Shown here in pieces: positions 28,324 to 36,793 of a DNA stretch of 64,000 bases. Where the stretch lies: assembly GCA_029245955.1 (NCBI GenBank), contig JAQWOH010000086.1, positions 19,770 to 83,769 on the forward strand. The letters are read 5' to 3'. Below the pieces are notes generated by a model that saw nothing but the letters and a program-made list of their open reading frames with translations, had not been told where the DNA came from and searched no databases. This stretch comes from Fuerstiella sp. GTDB taxonomy: Bacteria; Planctomycetota; Planctomycetia; Planctomycetales; Planctomycetaceae. The translations under genes and the position numbers were made by a program. Each line of letters begins with the position of its first letter. Position 1 is the stretch's first letter.

Positions 28324-28916
28324 TCGCCCTGCTCCAGTTCCAGATGAAAACCTTTCTCTTCGACCGCGCTATCACGCGAAGTCGGACGTCCTGTCGCCAG
28401 CACCTGCAGCAGGTTGACGACGGAATGTATGGCCATTAGCAACATTCCCACGCTGACCGCGCCGTACCACCAGGATTTGGGGATCTCCAGTGAAGGTGAT
28501 CCTACTCTGCCCATGTACCACACGAAGTGACGGCCGCCAACCAGTAACAGCAGACAGGTCGCCGTGACGATGACGTGGCTCATACACTCCAGCCACACCT
28601 GTCCGCGAACACTAAGCCGATGAGAGAGCAAATCGACCGTAATATGTCGACCTTCCGCCATCACAAACGCAGCGGCGACAAAGGTCATCCAGACCAAAGC
28701 CAGTCGAGCCACTTCCTCGCTCCACGAAAACGGTGTGCCGAAGAAGTAGCGGGCGAATACCTGAGTTCCCATCGTGCTCACGATCACGAACAGAAAAAGG
28801 GCCGCCAGAGTCTGTTCTGCAAGACTCATCCAGCGGACCAGCCCGGCAAACGGGACAGGTGGTACGGCGGAAGCACTGCGTGGCATTTCAGGCTGCGGCG
28901 TGTTTGTGTCACTCAT
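28320..28916 (-). CDS. TRAP transporter small permease (DctQ type)
   Basis: A 198-residue membrane subunit that supports the large permease. Four hydrophobic segments are visible; the second contains the family block RYFFGTPFSWSEEVARLALV, followed by FVAAAFVMAEGRHITVDLL. Both ends overlap their neighbours by ATGA, so the three TRAP genes are translationally coupled. A hydrophilic C-terminal tail (TGRPTSRDSAVEEKGFHLEL) is slightly longer than usual. Confidence 0.92.
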   Translation of the reverse strand: MSDTNTPQPEMPRSASAVPPVPFAGLVRWMSLAEQTLAALFLFVIVSTMGTQVFARYFFGTPFSWSEEVARLALVWMTFVAAAFVMAEGRHITVDLLSHRLSVRGQVWLECMSHVIVTATCLLLLVGGRHFVWYMGRVGSPSLEIPKSWWYGAVSVGMLLMAIHSVVNLLQVLATGRPTSRDSAVEEKGFHLELEQGE

Positions 28917-30145
28917 GGGTGTTTGTCTCCGGAAGACGCGATTGACACCGTCCGCCCATTGTGGTGACTGTCACCTTTCGCTGTTTCAGAAGAGAAGCAT
29001 GCTGCGACCGGGATGGTCAGCAACTCGTTCGTGTTGCCAGGCGTTCGAACATCCATGGACGCCTGATTCGATCTTTGGCCAGCGGCCTCTGCATCGGGCA
29101 CAGGGGACGGATTCGTGGCTGCATCGTCCGGTACAGGATCGGCCGTAATGCGGTTGTACAGATCACTGAAGGCGTAACCGCTTGAGAAAAACTTGCGTGC
29201 TCGTCTTCGAAAGGCGTCGACATCCACGTTCTCAACGATCTGCATCGTTCCTTCACTGCGCCATTCTTCTATCAGTCTTCGTTCGTCACTGACAATACCG
29301 CGATAGACTTCCTGGCCCAGGTTCTGAACCACTTTCAGCAACAATTCCTGCTGATCAGTTTCCAGTCGCTGCCAGACGCGTTCGTTCATCAGGATCTGTA
29401 TCGAGGACTGGATGTGGCCGGTTAGATTCAGGCACGTCTGCACTTCGTGAAAACCCTTGGCCTTAATCACCGGCACGGGGTTTTCCTGTCCATCTGCGAT
29501 GCCCTGCTGCAACGCCAGATAGACTTCAGCAAAGGAAATCGGCATCGGACTCGCTCCCAAAGCCGCTCCGGAGGCCTGCCAGACGCTGGCTCCAGGCATC
29601 CGCAGGCGAAATCCATCCAGGTCGTCGGGGTGACGAATCGGAATGTTCGATGTGATGTGTCGAGCCCCGTATGCCCACGTGTCAAGGACACGCACGTCGT
29701 ATTTCCTGCGGATTTCGTCCCAATGCGGAGCCATTTCATTGCCGCGAGCGATCTCAAGCATGTGATCAAGATCTCGAGACGCAAATGCAGCATCCAGGAC
29801 TCCCAGCGGCGGATGCCACATGGCCAGAAACGATGGGCCGGAAATCGCCAGATCCAGTTCGCCGGCCACCAGTTGTTCCAGTAGTTCAGCTTCGCTGCCC
29901 AGTTGAGCGGCTGGATAGACGGTCACGTCCAGATCACCGGTGACCTGCTGCAGTCGTTCGGCCAGATGTGCCGTCCCGTACAGATGGGTGGGCGCCTTGA
30001 CCTCATAGACATGAGCCATCTTAAGCCGCGCAGGGGCGTCAGCGCCTTGCTCCTGATGGCAACCATACAGCGGGATCAGCAACATCGTTAATACGGCGAA
30101 AACCGGACGATGCCACAGCAGAGTCGGCAGGCAGATACGAATCAT
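28913..30145 (-). CDS. TRAP transporter solute-binding lipoprotein (DctP type)
   Basis: The periplasmic receptor of the TRAP system. The leader FAVLTMLLIPLYGC ends in a lipobox, so it is probably a lipoprotein anchored at Cys29, unlike the soluble receptors of many TRAP systems. The body has the DctP pattern: LKMAHVYEVKAPTHLYGTAH, VYPAAQLGSEAELLEQLVAG, LDTWAYGARHITSN with DDLDGFRLRMPGASVW (the ligand-contacting Arg region) and PISFAEVYLALQQGIADGQE. The last 65 or so residues (after ITADPVPDD) are a low-complexity extension beyond the family end. Clustering with sialidases suggests an acidic sugar ligand, but TRAP receptors bind many carboxylates and I cannot assign one. Confidence 0.92.
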   Translation of the reverse strand: MIRICLPTLLWHRPVFAVLTMLLIPLYGCHQEQGADAPARLKMAHVYEVKAPTHLYGTAHLAERLQQVTGDLDVTVYPAAQLGSEAELLEQLVAGELDLAISGPSFLAMWHPPLGVLDAAFASRDLDHMLEIARGNEMAPHWDEIRRKYDVRVLDTWAYGARHITSNIPIRHPDDLDGFRLRMPGASVWQASGAALGASPMPISFAEVYLALQQGIADGQENPVPVIKAKGFHEVQTCLNLTGHIQSSIQILMNERVWQRLETDQQELLLKVVQNLGQEVYRGIVSDERRLIEEWRSEGTMQIVENVDVDAFRRRARKFFSSGYAFSDLYNRITADPVPDDAATNPSPVPDAEAAGQRSNQASMDVRTPGNTNELLTIPVAACFSSETAKGDSHHNGRTVSIASSGDKHP

Positions 30146-30699
30146 CCACAGATTTCCGGCGATATTGGGTGTGACGTCACGTACGCAGTTTACTGAGTGA
30201 TTGAGTCCTGAGCAATGATCGACATTTTCTGGGGGAAGACCTGTGGCGAACCCCGCCGATGAAATCAGGGATTTCTATTCTGCGTCGACGCTATCGTGTG
30301 CATTAAGCAACCGGCTCTGTTCGTGCGATCCGAAGTATGCTGCCCTGCCAGGACATCATGCATCACGCTTCCTGTCAACCACGACTTTGAGGACCGAGTA
30401 CTGCCGAGCGTCGTTGTGTCGCGGCTGTCTGTTCTTCGGACGGTCGACCATGTTTCGCGGAGGGTGGCATCATCGTGCGAATTCCCAAAACCGCCAGTGA
30501 CGCATCAGCTCGCGACATTTCCATCACAGAACGCTTTACACCGACTGCCCGATCAGCGAGATTCCGACACAATGAGCCGGAGAAATTCCGCGATTGCGGC
30601 GATGGCCCCCGCATCTGCCGGAAGTGGTCCGTGGAAACTCCTTCTGCGCCGAATGGTCGTTTTCCGCTGGACCACATCTTTTTGCCGTCGAGAGCAAAC
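30146..30699. other. Divergent intergenic gap, nothing recognised
   Basis: About 550 bases between the TRAP operon (minus) and the dehydrogenase gene (plus). The dehydrogenase frame stays open for 75 codons upstream of its start, but that extension has no resemblance to the family. No other gene or clear promoter is seen. Confidence 0.4.
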
Positions 30700-31740
30700 A
30701 TGCGAGCTGCCGTTTTCGAAACGTTTCAGGGTGAGCTGCAGGTAAAGCAGGTCGCTGATCCACAGGTGCGGCCGGATTCGGCGGTTCTTCAGGTCGACGC
30801 CTGTGGTATCTGTCGCAGTGACTGGCATGGCTGGATGGGGCACGACAGCGACGTGCAGGTTCCACATGTGCCAGGTCACGAACTCGCGGGCGTCGTGGCC
30901 GAAGTTGGGAAGGATGTGACGGGCTGGAAATGCGGCGATCGAGTTACCGTGCCGTTCTGCTGTGGGTGCGGACGCTGCGGCCAGTGTCTGGCGGGGCAAC
31001 ACCACATCTGTGACAACTTTATGCAGCCTGGCTTTACTGCTTGGGGTGCTTTCGCAGAACTGGTGGAAATTCGATTTGCCGATGTAAACCTGGTGAAGTT
31101 GCCGGAATCCATTGACGCGGTGACAGCCGCCAGCCTTGGTTGTCGGTTTGCGACGTCGTTTCGGGCGGTGATTCACCAGGGAAAGGTCACAGCCGGTGAC
31201 GTTGTGGCCGTTCATGGTTGCGGTGGAGTGGGATTGTCAGCCGTTATGATTGCTGCCGCGGCCGGAGCTCGTGTGATTGCCATCGATCTCGACGAGGAAC
31301 GGCTCAGCGTGGCGACGGACTGTGGTGCCGACCTGGTTCTGAATGCCGGTCAGATCGAAGATGTGCCGGCCGCCATCGTTGATGCTGCTGCGGGCGGCGC
31401 GTCGCTGTCCATTGATGCACTGGGAAGTCATCAGACGTGCGCCAATTCAATTCTGTGTTTACGTAAACGCGGGCGACATGTGCAGGTCGGATTGACCATG
31501 GGAGACGAAGCAGATCCGCCGATTTCGATGTCCACAGTGGTTGCCCGGGAACTGCAGCTGTATGGCAGTCACGGCATGCAGGCCGCAGAGTACGCACCGA
31601 TGATAAGGATGATCGAATCAGGCCGACTGCGACCGGATAAACTTATTGGAAATACAGTAAGTCTCAGCGAGGCTTGTAAGATGCTACCTCAGATGAACGA
31701 ATTTTTCGGTCAGGGTTTCGCAGTCATTGATCGCTTCTAA
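30700..31740 (+). CDS. Zinc-dependent medium-chain alcohol dehydrogenase
   Basis: NAD(P)-dependent oxidation of an alcohol or polyol. The 346-residue protein has the catalytic zinc ligands in ACGICRSDWHGWMGHD and VPGHELAGVV, the structural zinc cluster CGCGRCGQCLAGQHHIC, and the nucleotide-binding VHGCGGVGLSAVMIAAAAGA followed by AIDLDEERL, whose Asp suggests NAD over NADP. The ATG at 30700 opens MRAAVFETFQGELQV, the normal family N-terminus; the longer in-frame upstream sequence is rejected. No cofactor or substrate gene is next to it; it might oxidise a sugar alcohol from the scavenging region, which is speculation. Confidence 0.92.
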   Translation: MRAAVFETFQGELQVKQVADPQVRPDSAVLQVDACGICRSDWHGWMGHDSDVQVPHVPGHELAGVVAEVGKDVTGWKCGDRVTVPFCCGCGRCGQCLAGQHHICDNFMQPGFTAWGAFAELVEIRFADVNLVKLPESIDAVTAASLGCRFATSFRAVIHQGKVTAGDVVAVHGCGGVGLSAVMIAAAAGARVIAIDLDEERLSVATDCGADLVLNAGQIEDVPAAIVDAAAGGASLSIDALGSHQTCANSILCLRKRGRHVQVGLTMGDEADPPISMSTVVARELQLYGSHGMQAAEYAPMIRMIESGRLRPDKLIGNTVSLSEACKMLPQMNEFFGQGFAVIDRF

Positions 31741-31849
31741 GAAATACGAGAATGGAATTCCGTGGCGATCTTTCTGCAGACAGTCCTTGGAGACGTTATT
31801 GACGGGGTCCGTTGATATGATGAGATTAAAGAACGATTACATGGTCGTA

Positions 31850-31881
31850 ATGCCGGGCCGGAACGATGCCGGGCCGGAACG
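31850..31881. repeat. Perfect 16-bp tandem duplication
   Basis: The unit atgccgggccggaacg is repeated without mismatch (31850-31865 and 31866-31881) in the 290-bp gap between the dehydrogenase and TPR genes. It contains the small palindrome ccgggccgg. No other structure was seen in this gap. Confidence 0.9.
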
Positions 31882-32030
31882 ACAGGTGCGATTGGTCTAT
31901 GGAACCCGGGGCAGTGCCTGAGGAACGTCAGCAGTTCTGTTTCCTTATGAAATGAGCGTTCGGTTTGTGTCGTGTCTGCCGACGTTTGTGAACGTGTTAA
32001 ACTAAGTGTTCTGTTTGATGGTCCTGAGAT

Positions 32031-33131
32031 ATGAATCGTCTGGTTATGTCAATTCTGGCTCTTGCACTCGGTTACGCGGGCCGGCATTGGCCCCGTCCGG
32101 CAGTAGCGGAATTGGAGTTTGAAGCGACGTCTGCGTGGAATAATGGTCAAGTCGATCTGGCGGAACGCCTGGCGAGGCGTGCGCTGTCCAGAGAGCCGAC
32201 GGCTACCCGAGCGAAGGACGTTCTTACACAGATTTCGTACCATCGAAATCTGCCGGAACTAAGACTGGCCGTGGCGCTTGCACCAGATGAACAGCCGCAT
32301 GCCGCAGCAGACCGTTTCATGAAGGCGGGTTCAGTGGCGTTGTCTTTGAATCTGGCTAGGCTGGCAGATGGTTACTGGAAGACGGGACTGACCAAAGACA
32401 ATCGAGCCTCTTCATTGCACCATCGGCGATCAACTCTGGCCGGTGCTCGGCTGGATCCATACAGTATGCAGCAGCGCCTTCTGGAATGGTGTGAACACGG
32501 CAGTCCGCCGGAAGACGTCGTGATGCTTTTTCTGGAGATTGCCTCAATTGACCACCGCGACGCGTCGGCCGCGGAAGGCGCATTGCGAACCTGGCTGGAA
32601 GCGGATTCCACAGATCTGGACACTCGCCTTGGTCTGGCTCGGTGTCTGATTGCCAGGGGGCAGTGGCGTGAGTGCGAAGTTGTACTCAATGGTTATTCGG
32701 GGGAACCGGGAGCTGCGACACTGCTGGCAGTGTCACGTGCCTCAGCCGGTCAGGCAGATGGGGCCGCAGAGATACTGCCGGAACTCCCTTTTCCCGACTG
32801 GGTTGCTGATCACTGGTATGCCGTGGGATTGATCGCGTTGCACCGCAAACACTGGATCGCTGCCGCCGATGCACTTGAATTAGCCGTGAAGAACCGACCG
32901 TTGAGTATACCGTTTCGATCCCGATATTGTGAGGCGCTGCGGCAGAAGGGAGATGTCAGTACTGAACGGACTCAAGTGAAACTCCTGAAGACACTGTTTA
33001 GAATTGTTAACGTGGCGAATCGGTCCACCGCGGCGCCTGACAGACTTGCGGAAGAACAGGTGGCGGAAATGTGCATTTCAGTGGGTGCTGACGAGGCTTC
33101 GCGCATTCTTTCCGGCCGTTCTTCACGTTGA
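32031..33131 (+). CDS. Exported TPR-like repeat protein
   Basis: A 366-residue alpha-helical repeat protein. A hydrophobic N-terminus (NRLVMSILALALGYAG) suggests a membrane anchor or signal. Helical pairs with the TPR pattern are seen at AWNNGQVDLAERLARRALSR, RLGLARCLIARGQWRECEVV, YAVGLIALHRKHWIAAADAL and ELAVKNRPLSIPFRSRYCEA. Such proteins bind partner proteins. It is directly upstream of a CRTAC1-type gene on the same strand (94-bp gap), so the two likely form an operon; the pairing of TPR and CRTAC1/ASPIC-UnbV proteins is frequent in planctomycetes. No enzymatic domain. Confidence 0.8.
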   Translation: MNRLVMSILALALGYAGRHWPRPAVAELEFEATSAWNNGQVDLAERLARRALSREPTATRAKDVLTQISYHRNLPELRLAVALAPDEQPHAAADRFMKAGSVALSLNLARLADGYWKTGLTKDNRASSLHHRRSTLAGARLDPYSMQQRLLEWCEHGSPPEDVVMLFLEIASIDHRDASAAEGALRTWLEADSTDLDTRLGLARCLIARGQWRECEVVLNGYSGEPGAATLLAVSRASAGQADGAAEILPELPFPDWVADHWYAVGLIALHRKHWIAAADALELAVKNRPLSIPFRSRYCEALRQKGDVSTERTQVKLLKTLFRIVNVANRSTAAPDRLAEEQVAEMCISVGADEASRILSGRSSR

Positions 33132-33225
33132 CACGTTCTGCATGTTTTTGTTTCGCTGGATCAGACATTCTTTCTGTTCCCGGCTACTGCGCCAATTGTC
33201 CGGCGCAACAGCACATGAATGTTCT

Positions 33226-35022
33226 ATGACCCATCAGAAACGCCTTCAAACAATGAGCGGGAAGATATTTGTCCTGTTGTGGCTGCCGTTGATGCTGGTG
33301 TTGGGTTACGGCTTCGGTCACCTTAAGAAGGAAACAGAGTTCTGGACGGGGGATCGTGATCTGTTCAGGACCATCGGTGTTCGACCTGCGCCCTTGCCGC
33401 AAAGTCGTTCCGGACCTGCTTCTGCCGTTGCGCCGGTGAAGGAAGTGCGTTTTGCAGAGTTCCGGAACACAGGCGTGGATTTTGTGTATGAGAACGGTCC
33501 TGACGGCCAGTTTCATCTTGCCGAGACGCTTGGTGGTGGAGTCGGTGCGTTCGATTTCGACAATGATGGACACGTTGACCTTGTGTTCGCCGACGGTGGC
33601 AATCCGGTGACATGGGCGTCAAGTCATCAACAGCGAATCCAGTTGTATCGTCACTACGAAGCAACGTCTTTCCGTGCAGTCGCTGCTGCGGCGTCGATGT
33701 CCTGGACCGGATATGGTCATGGATGTGCTGTAGCAGATGTCAACAATGACGGCTTCGACGACTTGCTGGTGACTGGATATCAGACATCTGCGCTCTTTAT
33801 GAATCAGGGTGACGGCACGTTTCGGGAAGCTCCCGGCTGGCAGAACCTGACCAGTGAACGCTGGTGTGCCACGGCCGGATTCAGTGACTTTGACGGGGAT
33901 GGCGACGTGGACGTGTACATTGCATGTTACGCGGCCACACCGCGTAACTTGCCAACGCCAGTTTGTGAATCTGAAGGAAAGAGGATTCACTGTAATCCTC
34001 ACACTTACCCTGCGGTTCCGGACATGATGATTGAAAATACAGGTAACGGACGTTTTGTCGACCGCTCAGAATCGTCCGGCATTGCCGCATTCGCGGAATA
34101 TGGTTTGGGCGTGTCCGTTGCTGACCTGGACAGCGATGGCACACTGGAGATTTTTGTGGCGAACGATGGTCGCCGAAATCTTCTTTTTCGGCAGGCCTCG
34201 AATTGGAAGTACGAGGAAATCGCTCTCGGCAGCGGCGTTGCCTTTAATGGCCAGGGGGAATCGATGGGATCCATGGGGATCGCTTGTGCCGATTTTGACC
34301 GAAACGGATGGCTGGACCTGCTGACGACAAATTTTGCTTATGAACGCAATGTGCTGTGCGCCAATCTGGGGGGACTGGCCTTTGTTGACATGTCGCAGGG
34401 GACACCGATGGATGTTTTCAGCCGCACCACTGTTGGGTGGTCCGCGGTGACACTGGATGCGGACCTTGACGGTTTCAGTGATGTCTTTATTGCCAACGGG
34501 CATGTGACACCGATGCCGTCTCAGTCATGGCCGCAGCGGCCCCATTTGTTTCGTGGTGGCCTCAGTGGCTTACAGCTGTGCGGTGAAACAGGAGGCTATT
34601 TTGAACAGAACTGGCATGCCCGTGGCGCATGTCGGGTTGACCTTAACGAGGATGGTGTCGATGACCTTGTGGTCAGTCACATCGACGCAAAAGCGTCACT
34701 GCTGCGGAACGATACATCTTCGATCGGCAATGGCTTGAATTTGCGCCTGGTTGGAACTGTATCGTGCCGGTCGGCAGCGGGAACTATTGTGGAGGTGGAA
34801 ACGGCTGCGGGAATGACTGTGTACAACGTCAGTCGAAACGGCGGATATTTGTCGTCGAACACAAACCTTCAGCGTATTGGTGTTGGCCAGGCGGAACGCG
34901 TCGATGTCGTTCGAATTCGCTGGCCGACCGGTCAGATTCGGGAAGTGCGCAATGTCCCCACAAATATTCCGGTGACAATTATCGAAGGCCGACCGACCCC
35001 GGTTAAGTCAATTGTCCGGTAG
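33226..35022 (+). CDS. CRTAC1-family FG-GAP / ASPIC-UnbV protein
   Basis: A 598-residue exported beta-propeller protein. The start at 33226 opens MTHQKRLQTM and a hydrophobic anchor (IFVLLWLPLMLVLGYGFG); upstream in-frame sequence belongs to the preceding gene. Seven calcium-binding-like FG-GAP strands are visible: FDFDNDGHVDLVFA, DVNNDGFDDLLV, DFDGDGDVDVYIA, DLDSDGTLEIFVA, DFDRNGWLDLLT, DADLDGFSDVFIA and DLNEDGVDDLVV. The ASPIC/UnbV domain ends the protein (RSAAGTIVEVETAAGM, QRIGVGQAERVDVVRIRWP). These proteins are thought to act at the cell surface as adhesive or scaffold proteins; the ligand is unknown. Confidence 0.92.
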   Translation: MTHQKRLQTMSGKIFVLLWLPLMLVLGYGFGHLKKETEFWTGDRDLFRTIGVRPAPLPQSRSGPASAVAPVKEVRFAEFRNTGVDFVYENGPDGQFHLAETLGGGVGAFDFDNDGHVDLVFADGGNPVTWASSHQQRIQLYRHYEATSFRAVAAAASMSWTGYGHGCAVADVNNDGFDDLLVTGYQTSALFMNQGDGTFREAPGWQNLTSERWCATAGFSDFDGDGDVDVYIACYAATPRNLPTPVCESEGKRIHCNPHTYPAVPDMMIENTGNGRFVDRSESSGIAAFAEYGLGVSVADLDSDGTLEIFVANDGRRNLLFRQASNWKYEEIALGSGVAFNGQGESMGSMGIACADFDRNGWLDLLTTNFAYERNVLCANLGGLAFVDMSQGTPMDVFSRTTVGWSAVTLDADLDGFSDVFIANGHVTPMPSQSWPQRPHLFRGGLSGLQLCGETGGYFEQNWHARGACRVDLNEDGVDDLVVSHIDAKASLLRNDTSSIGNGLNLRLVGTVSCRSAAGTIVEVETAAGMTVYNVSRNGGYLSSNTNLQRIGVGQAERVDVVRIRWPTGQIREVRNVPTNIPVTIIEGRPTPVKSIVR

Positions 35023-35139
35023 ACGCAGGCTGAAACTTTCAGCCGTACAGCCTCACGCTGCAGGCAGTCGCGTATTGTTGTCGCACTAAACAGTGTTCGC
35101 GCGAGACTGCACGCCTGATGGCCGAATACCGCAAGAACA

Positions 35140-36789
35140 TTATTGAACGTTGTTGTTCTGTTCGTTCAGTTCCTGTTGCACCAATTGATGTTGCTGCAGT
35201 GCTCCAGCGTGTGACGGGGCAATCTGCAGGACACGTACGAAGGAATCTCGGGCAGACTGCCAGCGTTTCAGCTGCACTTGTGTCAGTCCCAGGTGATAGA
35301 GTGAATCGACATGGTCAGGGTTGACGGTCAGGGCTCGCTGAAACACATCCAGGGCTGCATATAGTTGTCCGGATTCCCGGAACTGCAGTCCGGTACGATG
35401 ATATTCATTCAGCAGATCCGGCTTGTCCTGAAAAGCGCTGACAAAATCGCCCTTATGGCCCGACTGAATGCGTTTGGAATAATGTTCTGCCTCGACCCAC
35501 CGATTCTGGCGTCGCAGGACCCATTCGATGCGTTCTTCCATTGATTCTGACTGCTCCTGAATGGCCAGAGACTGAGCGACCATCGACGCGAAATCATCAT
35601 CAACATCTTCGAAGCGAATACCGACTGCCCCGGGATCTGCTGTCGTGAGGACCCTGTGCAGGGCCGCAGCGGCAACCTGACAACCACGCGGAGACGGATG
35701 CATGCCATCTCCATTGGTGTAGTACCAGTCCGGTTTTGGCTTTTGTGGCAGTGTCTCCCAGTCATTCCGAAAAGCACTCGACAGACGAGTTGTGGGAAAT
35801 CCGTGGGCCCACGCAATGTGTTCGACAATCAGATCGTCCTGACCCGGCAAAAAATGGCGATCTTCGATACCGTCTTTAGTGAACGATGGCCACACGGCAA
35901 TCAGAACGTCGAAGTTGTGTTCAACGGACAACTGCTGAAGTCGCCGAAATCCATCCACGACATTGTTGTCGCCAATGGAGTGACGATGCCATTCCGCCGG
36001 CGCCAGTTCGTCACCAAAATGAAACAGGTTCAGGCTTAACGCCGTTTGCCGAAACAAATGCGAGTGTTCGAACAGTGATTCAACCAACGCCGGACGTTCG
36101 ACGATGCCTCCTCCCAGTGTGTGTTCCAGATTAAATCCCCAGAAATCATTCTCCACGAACAGCAGCACTACCTGATCCGGAGAAAACTTCAAACCGAGAC
36201 GTTCAAGCAGTTCAACCTCAGCAAGTGTGCAGTAACCTGCCACACCGCAATTGATGACTTCGACTGATCTTCCTTCAAACTGATCTTCCAGCTGTCGGGC
36301 GATGGTCTGTTCGTCTGCGACATAGTTCACAAGTTCGACCACAGAATCTCCGAGGAGCACGATGCGACTCACTCCGGCATTTCTGCGAGTTGGGCGTTCG
36401 ACATCGCGGAGGCCATGTGAGTTGACCGTTGTGAATCCGGAATGCGTAGCGGGAGCTCCCGGTACGAAGTCGTTTTCGCGAGTTCGCAGGTATCCATGTT
36501 GGGGAGTGAAGCGCGCCTGAAAGCCCGGTTGCAACTCGTAACGAAGAACGGGATTGAACGAGCGGATATAAGGCGAGTGTTCATCTTCCAGCCGTATTGC
36601 CTGCATTTGAGGAGCCAGGTGCAGCTTTCGGACCAGAAATTCTCCCAGAGCAAGAGCGAACAACGTGGCAAGCAGAGCTGCAATGGGTTTTCGCAGCCAC
36701 CAGAACATGCGGGCTCGGCGGGGTGTGGATTCGGTGGGAGGTCCCATTGCTCTGCCAGCCGCACTGTAGTTGTGTGAGTCGTGCTGCAC
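35140..36789 (-). CDS. Membrane-anchored SGNH-like hydrolase fused to TPR repeats
   Basis: A 549-residue protein. An anchor helix (IAALLATLFALALGEFLV) precedes an SGNH/GDSL-type domain with block I RIVLLGDSVVELVNYV (Ser nucleophile context), block II-like INCGVAGYCTLAEV, VLLFVENDF (in place of the usual GxND) and block V GDGMHPSPRG (Asp-x-x-His). The C-terminal 110 residues are TPR-like (EYHRTGLQFRESGQLYAALD, FQRALTVNPDHVDSLYHLGL). Such enzymes often deacylate or acylate cell-surface polymers. A GTG at 36789 lies 4 bp after the previous minus-strand gene, which favours coupling; internal ATGs at 36747 and 36708 are alternatives. Confidence 0.82.
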   Translation of the reverse strand: MQHDSHNYSAAGRAMGPPTESTPRRARMFWWLRKPIAALLATLFALALGEFLVRKLHLAPQMQAIRLEDEHSPYIRSFNPVLRYELQPGFQARFTPQHGYLRTRENDFVPGAPATHSGFTTVNSHGLRDVERPTRRNAGVSRIVLLGDSVVELVNYVADEQTIARQLEDQFEGRSVEVINCGVAGYCTLAEVELLERLGLKFSPDQVVLLFVENDFWGFNLEHTLGGGIVERPALVESLFEHSHLFRQTALSLNLFHFGDELAPAEWHRHSIGDNNVVDGFRRLQQLSVEHNFDVLIAVWPSFTKDGIEDRHFLPGQDDLIVEHIAWAHGFPTTRLSSAFRNDWETLPQKPKPDWYYTNGDGMHPSPRGCQVAAAALHRVLTTADPGAVGIRFEDVDDDFASMVAQSLAIQEQSESMEERIEWVLRRQNRWVEAEHYSKRIQSGHKGDFVSAFQDKPDLLNEYHRTGLQFRESGQLYAALDVFQRALTVNPDHVDSLYHLGLTQVQLKRWQSARDSFVRVLQIAPSHAGALQQHQLVQQELNEQNNNVQ

Positions 36790-36793
36790 GCGG

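Noticed and set aside
30475..30699. Longer N-terminus for the zinc alcohol dehydrogenase
   Set aside because: The 75 extra residues have no family resemblance, whereas ATG 30700 gives the standard start of the fold.
33004..33225. Longer N-terminus for the CRTAC1 gene
   Set aside because: It would overlap the TPR gene by over 120 bases and place about 70 non-signal residues before the evident membrane anchor.
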